Notes under the pieces: generated by a model | Database searches by the model: none | What the model saw: only the letters and a program-made list of their open reading frames with translations | Told to the model about the DNA's origin: nothing | DNA from: Citrobacter sp. wls619 | Lineage (GTDB): Bacteria > Pseudomonadota > Gammaproteobacteria > Enterobacterales > Enterobacteriaceae | Assembly (NCBI RefSeq): GCF_005281345.1 | Contig: NZ_SZXJ01000060.1 | Span: 443 to 64,442, forward strand | Direction of reading: 5' to 3' | Length of the DNA: 64,000 bases | Shown here: piece by piece, positions 63,460-64,000 of the stretch | Position numbering within the stretch: the stretch's first letter is position 1 | Layout of the letters: each line of letters starts with the position of its first letter | Program-made: the position numbers and the translations under genes

Positions 63460-64000
63460 TTAGCGTCCGAGATACACTTCAATCACCTGCTCGTTGGCCT
63501 GAACATCACGCAGGCTCCCCTCGGCCAGCACCCGCCCCTGGTGCAATACCGTGACGTGATCGGCAATGCTCTCAACAAACCCCATATCGTGCTCAACCAC
63601 CATCAGAGAATGCTTTCCGGCAAGCTGGCGAAACAGTTCAGCGGTGTATTCCGTCTCGGCATCCGTCATCCCGGCAGCCGGTTCATCCAGTAGCAGCAAA
63701 TGCGGCTCCTGCACCAGCAACATACCAATCTCCAGAAATTGTTTCTGTCCATGGGAAAGGCGTCCGGCACGACGGGCGCGTTCGTTACTCAGTCGCAACA
63801 GCGTCAACATGTCATCGATGCGATCCCGTTGTTCTCCCGATAAACACGCGCGTAAGGAACCCCAAACGGATTTATCATTTTTCATCGCCAACTCGAGGTT
63901 CTCCTCCACCGTCAGCGCTTCAAATACGGTCGGTTTCTGAAATTTGCGACCAATGCCCCGGCGAGCAATGCCGATGGCGTCGAGTGCTGTTAAATCAATG
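63460..64000 (-). CDS. urtD: Urea ABC transporter ATPase UrtD, partial
   Basis: The frame runs open to the right edge, so the start and Walker A lie outside. Visible parts are the Q-loop stretch IGRKFQKPTVFEALTVEENLELAM, the degenerate signature LSHGQKQFLEIGMLL and Walker B LLLLDEPAAGMTDAET, then the H-loop VVEHDMGFVESIA. LSHGQKQ and the FQKPTVFE motif are those of UrtD rather than LivG. The C-terminus ends VYLGR, the usual LivG/UrtD ending. urtA, urtB and urtC would be expected beyond the window. Confidence 0.88.
   Translation of the reverse strand, partial: IDLTALDAIGIARRGIGRKFQKPTVFEALTVEENLELAMKNDKSVWGSLRACLSGEQRDRIDDMLTLLRLSNERARRAGRLSHGQKQFLEIGMLLVQEPHLLLLDEPAAGMTDAETEYTAELFRQLAGKHSLMVVEHDMGFVESIADHVTVLHQGRVLAEGSLRDVQANEQVIEVYLGR

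Overview
The window is a piece of an enterobacterial chromosome very close to Escherichia coli K-12 in its backbone, most likely a Citrobacter species. The genus is an inference, from K-12-like core genes, a urea-type ABC transporter at the right edge and many inserted modules. Read left to right, the backbone follows the K-12 order maeA-sra-osmC-ddpFDCBAX-yddW(digH)-tam-yneE-uxaB-yneG-glsB-sad-yneJ-sotB-marC-marRAB-eamA-ydeE. Several K-12 neighbours are absent: bdm, dosP/dosC, gadBC, the lsr region and yneF. Other genes sit in their place. No rRNA, tRNA, insertion sequence or CRISPR array was seen.

Region 1 (1-3.5 kb) holds an unknown partial ORF, a decayed endonuclease/exonuclease/phosphatase gene, NAD-malic enzyme, the stationary-phase ribosomal protein SRA and OsmC. 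Region 2 (3.5-10.3 kb) is a compact 3-hydroxybutyrate/acetoacetate cluster: dehydrogenase, GntP permease, 3-hydroxyacyl-CoA dehydrogenase family protein, thiolase and two CoA-transferase subunits, with a divergent LysR regulator. Region 3 (10.3-17.2 kb) is the ddp D-Ala-D-Ala import and cleavage operon with an added RpiR/SIS regulator. Region 4 (17.6-22.3 kb) carries an HdeB-like periplasmic chaperone, a chemoreceptor behind a textbook FliA promoter, a small membrane protein, DigH and a VF530-type protein.

Region 5 (22.4-39.3 kb) is the main accessory region. It has a type I secretion operon whose substrate is a 1774-residue protein joining an animal-type haem peroxidase domain to calcium-binding RTX repeats. 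Next come a 650-bp regulatory gap rich in palindromes, a FadL-type channel, an IprA/YaiV-like regulator, an OmpA-type barrel, two orphan lipoproteins, the alkylsulfatase YjcS and an AT-rich orphan gene of the capsule-synthesis type.

Region 6 (39.3-49.4 kb) is mostly K-12-like: tam, a GFA-family protein, yneE, uxaB, a GNAT acetyltransferase, yneG, glsB, a second chemoreceptor, sad and yneJ. Region 7 (49.4-57 kb) is a divergent sugar-acid or hydroxy-acid catabolic cluster: DeoR regulator, PdxA2 and DUF1537 kinase on one side, and iron alcohol dehydrogenase, DapA-like lyase, D-2-hydroxyacid dehydrogenase and MFS importer on the other. A 20-bp palindrome lies between the two arms. Region 8 (57-64 kb) holds sotB, marC, marRAB with intact operators, eamA, ydeE, urtE and a partial urtD.

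The most promising candidates for something undescribed are the secreted RTX haem peroxidase with its neighbours, and the divergent sugar-acid cluster. Functions were assigned by reading sequence motifs and from memory of homologues; no database search was run.
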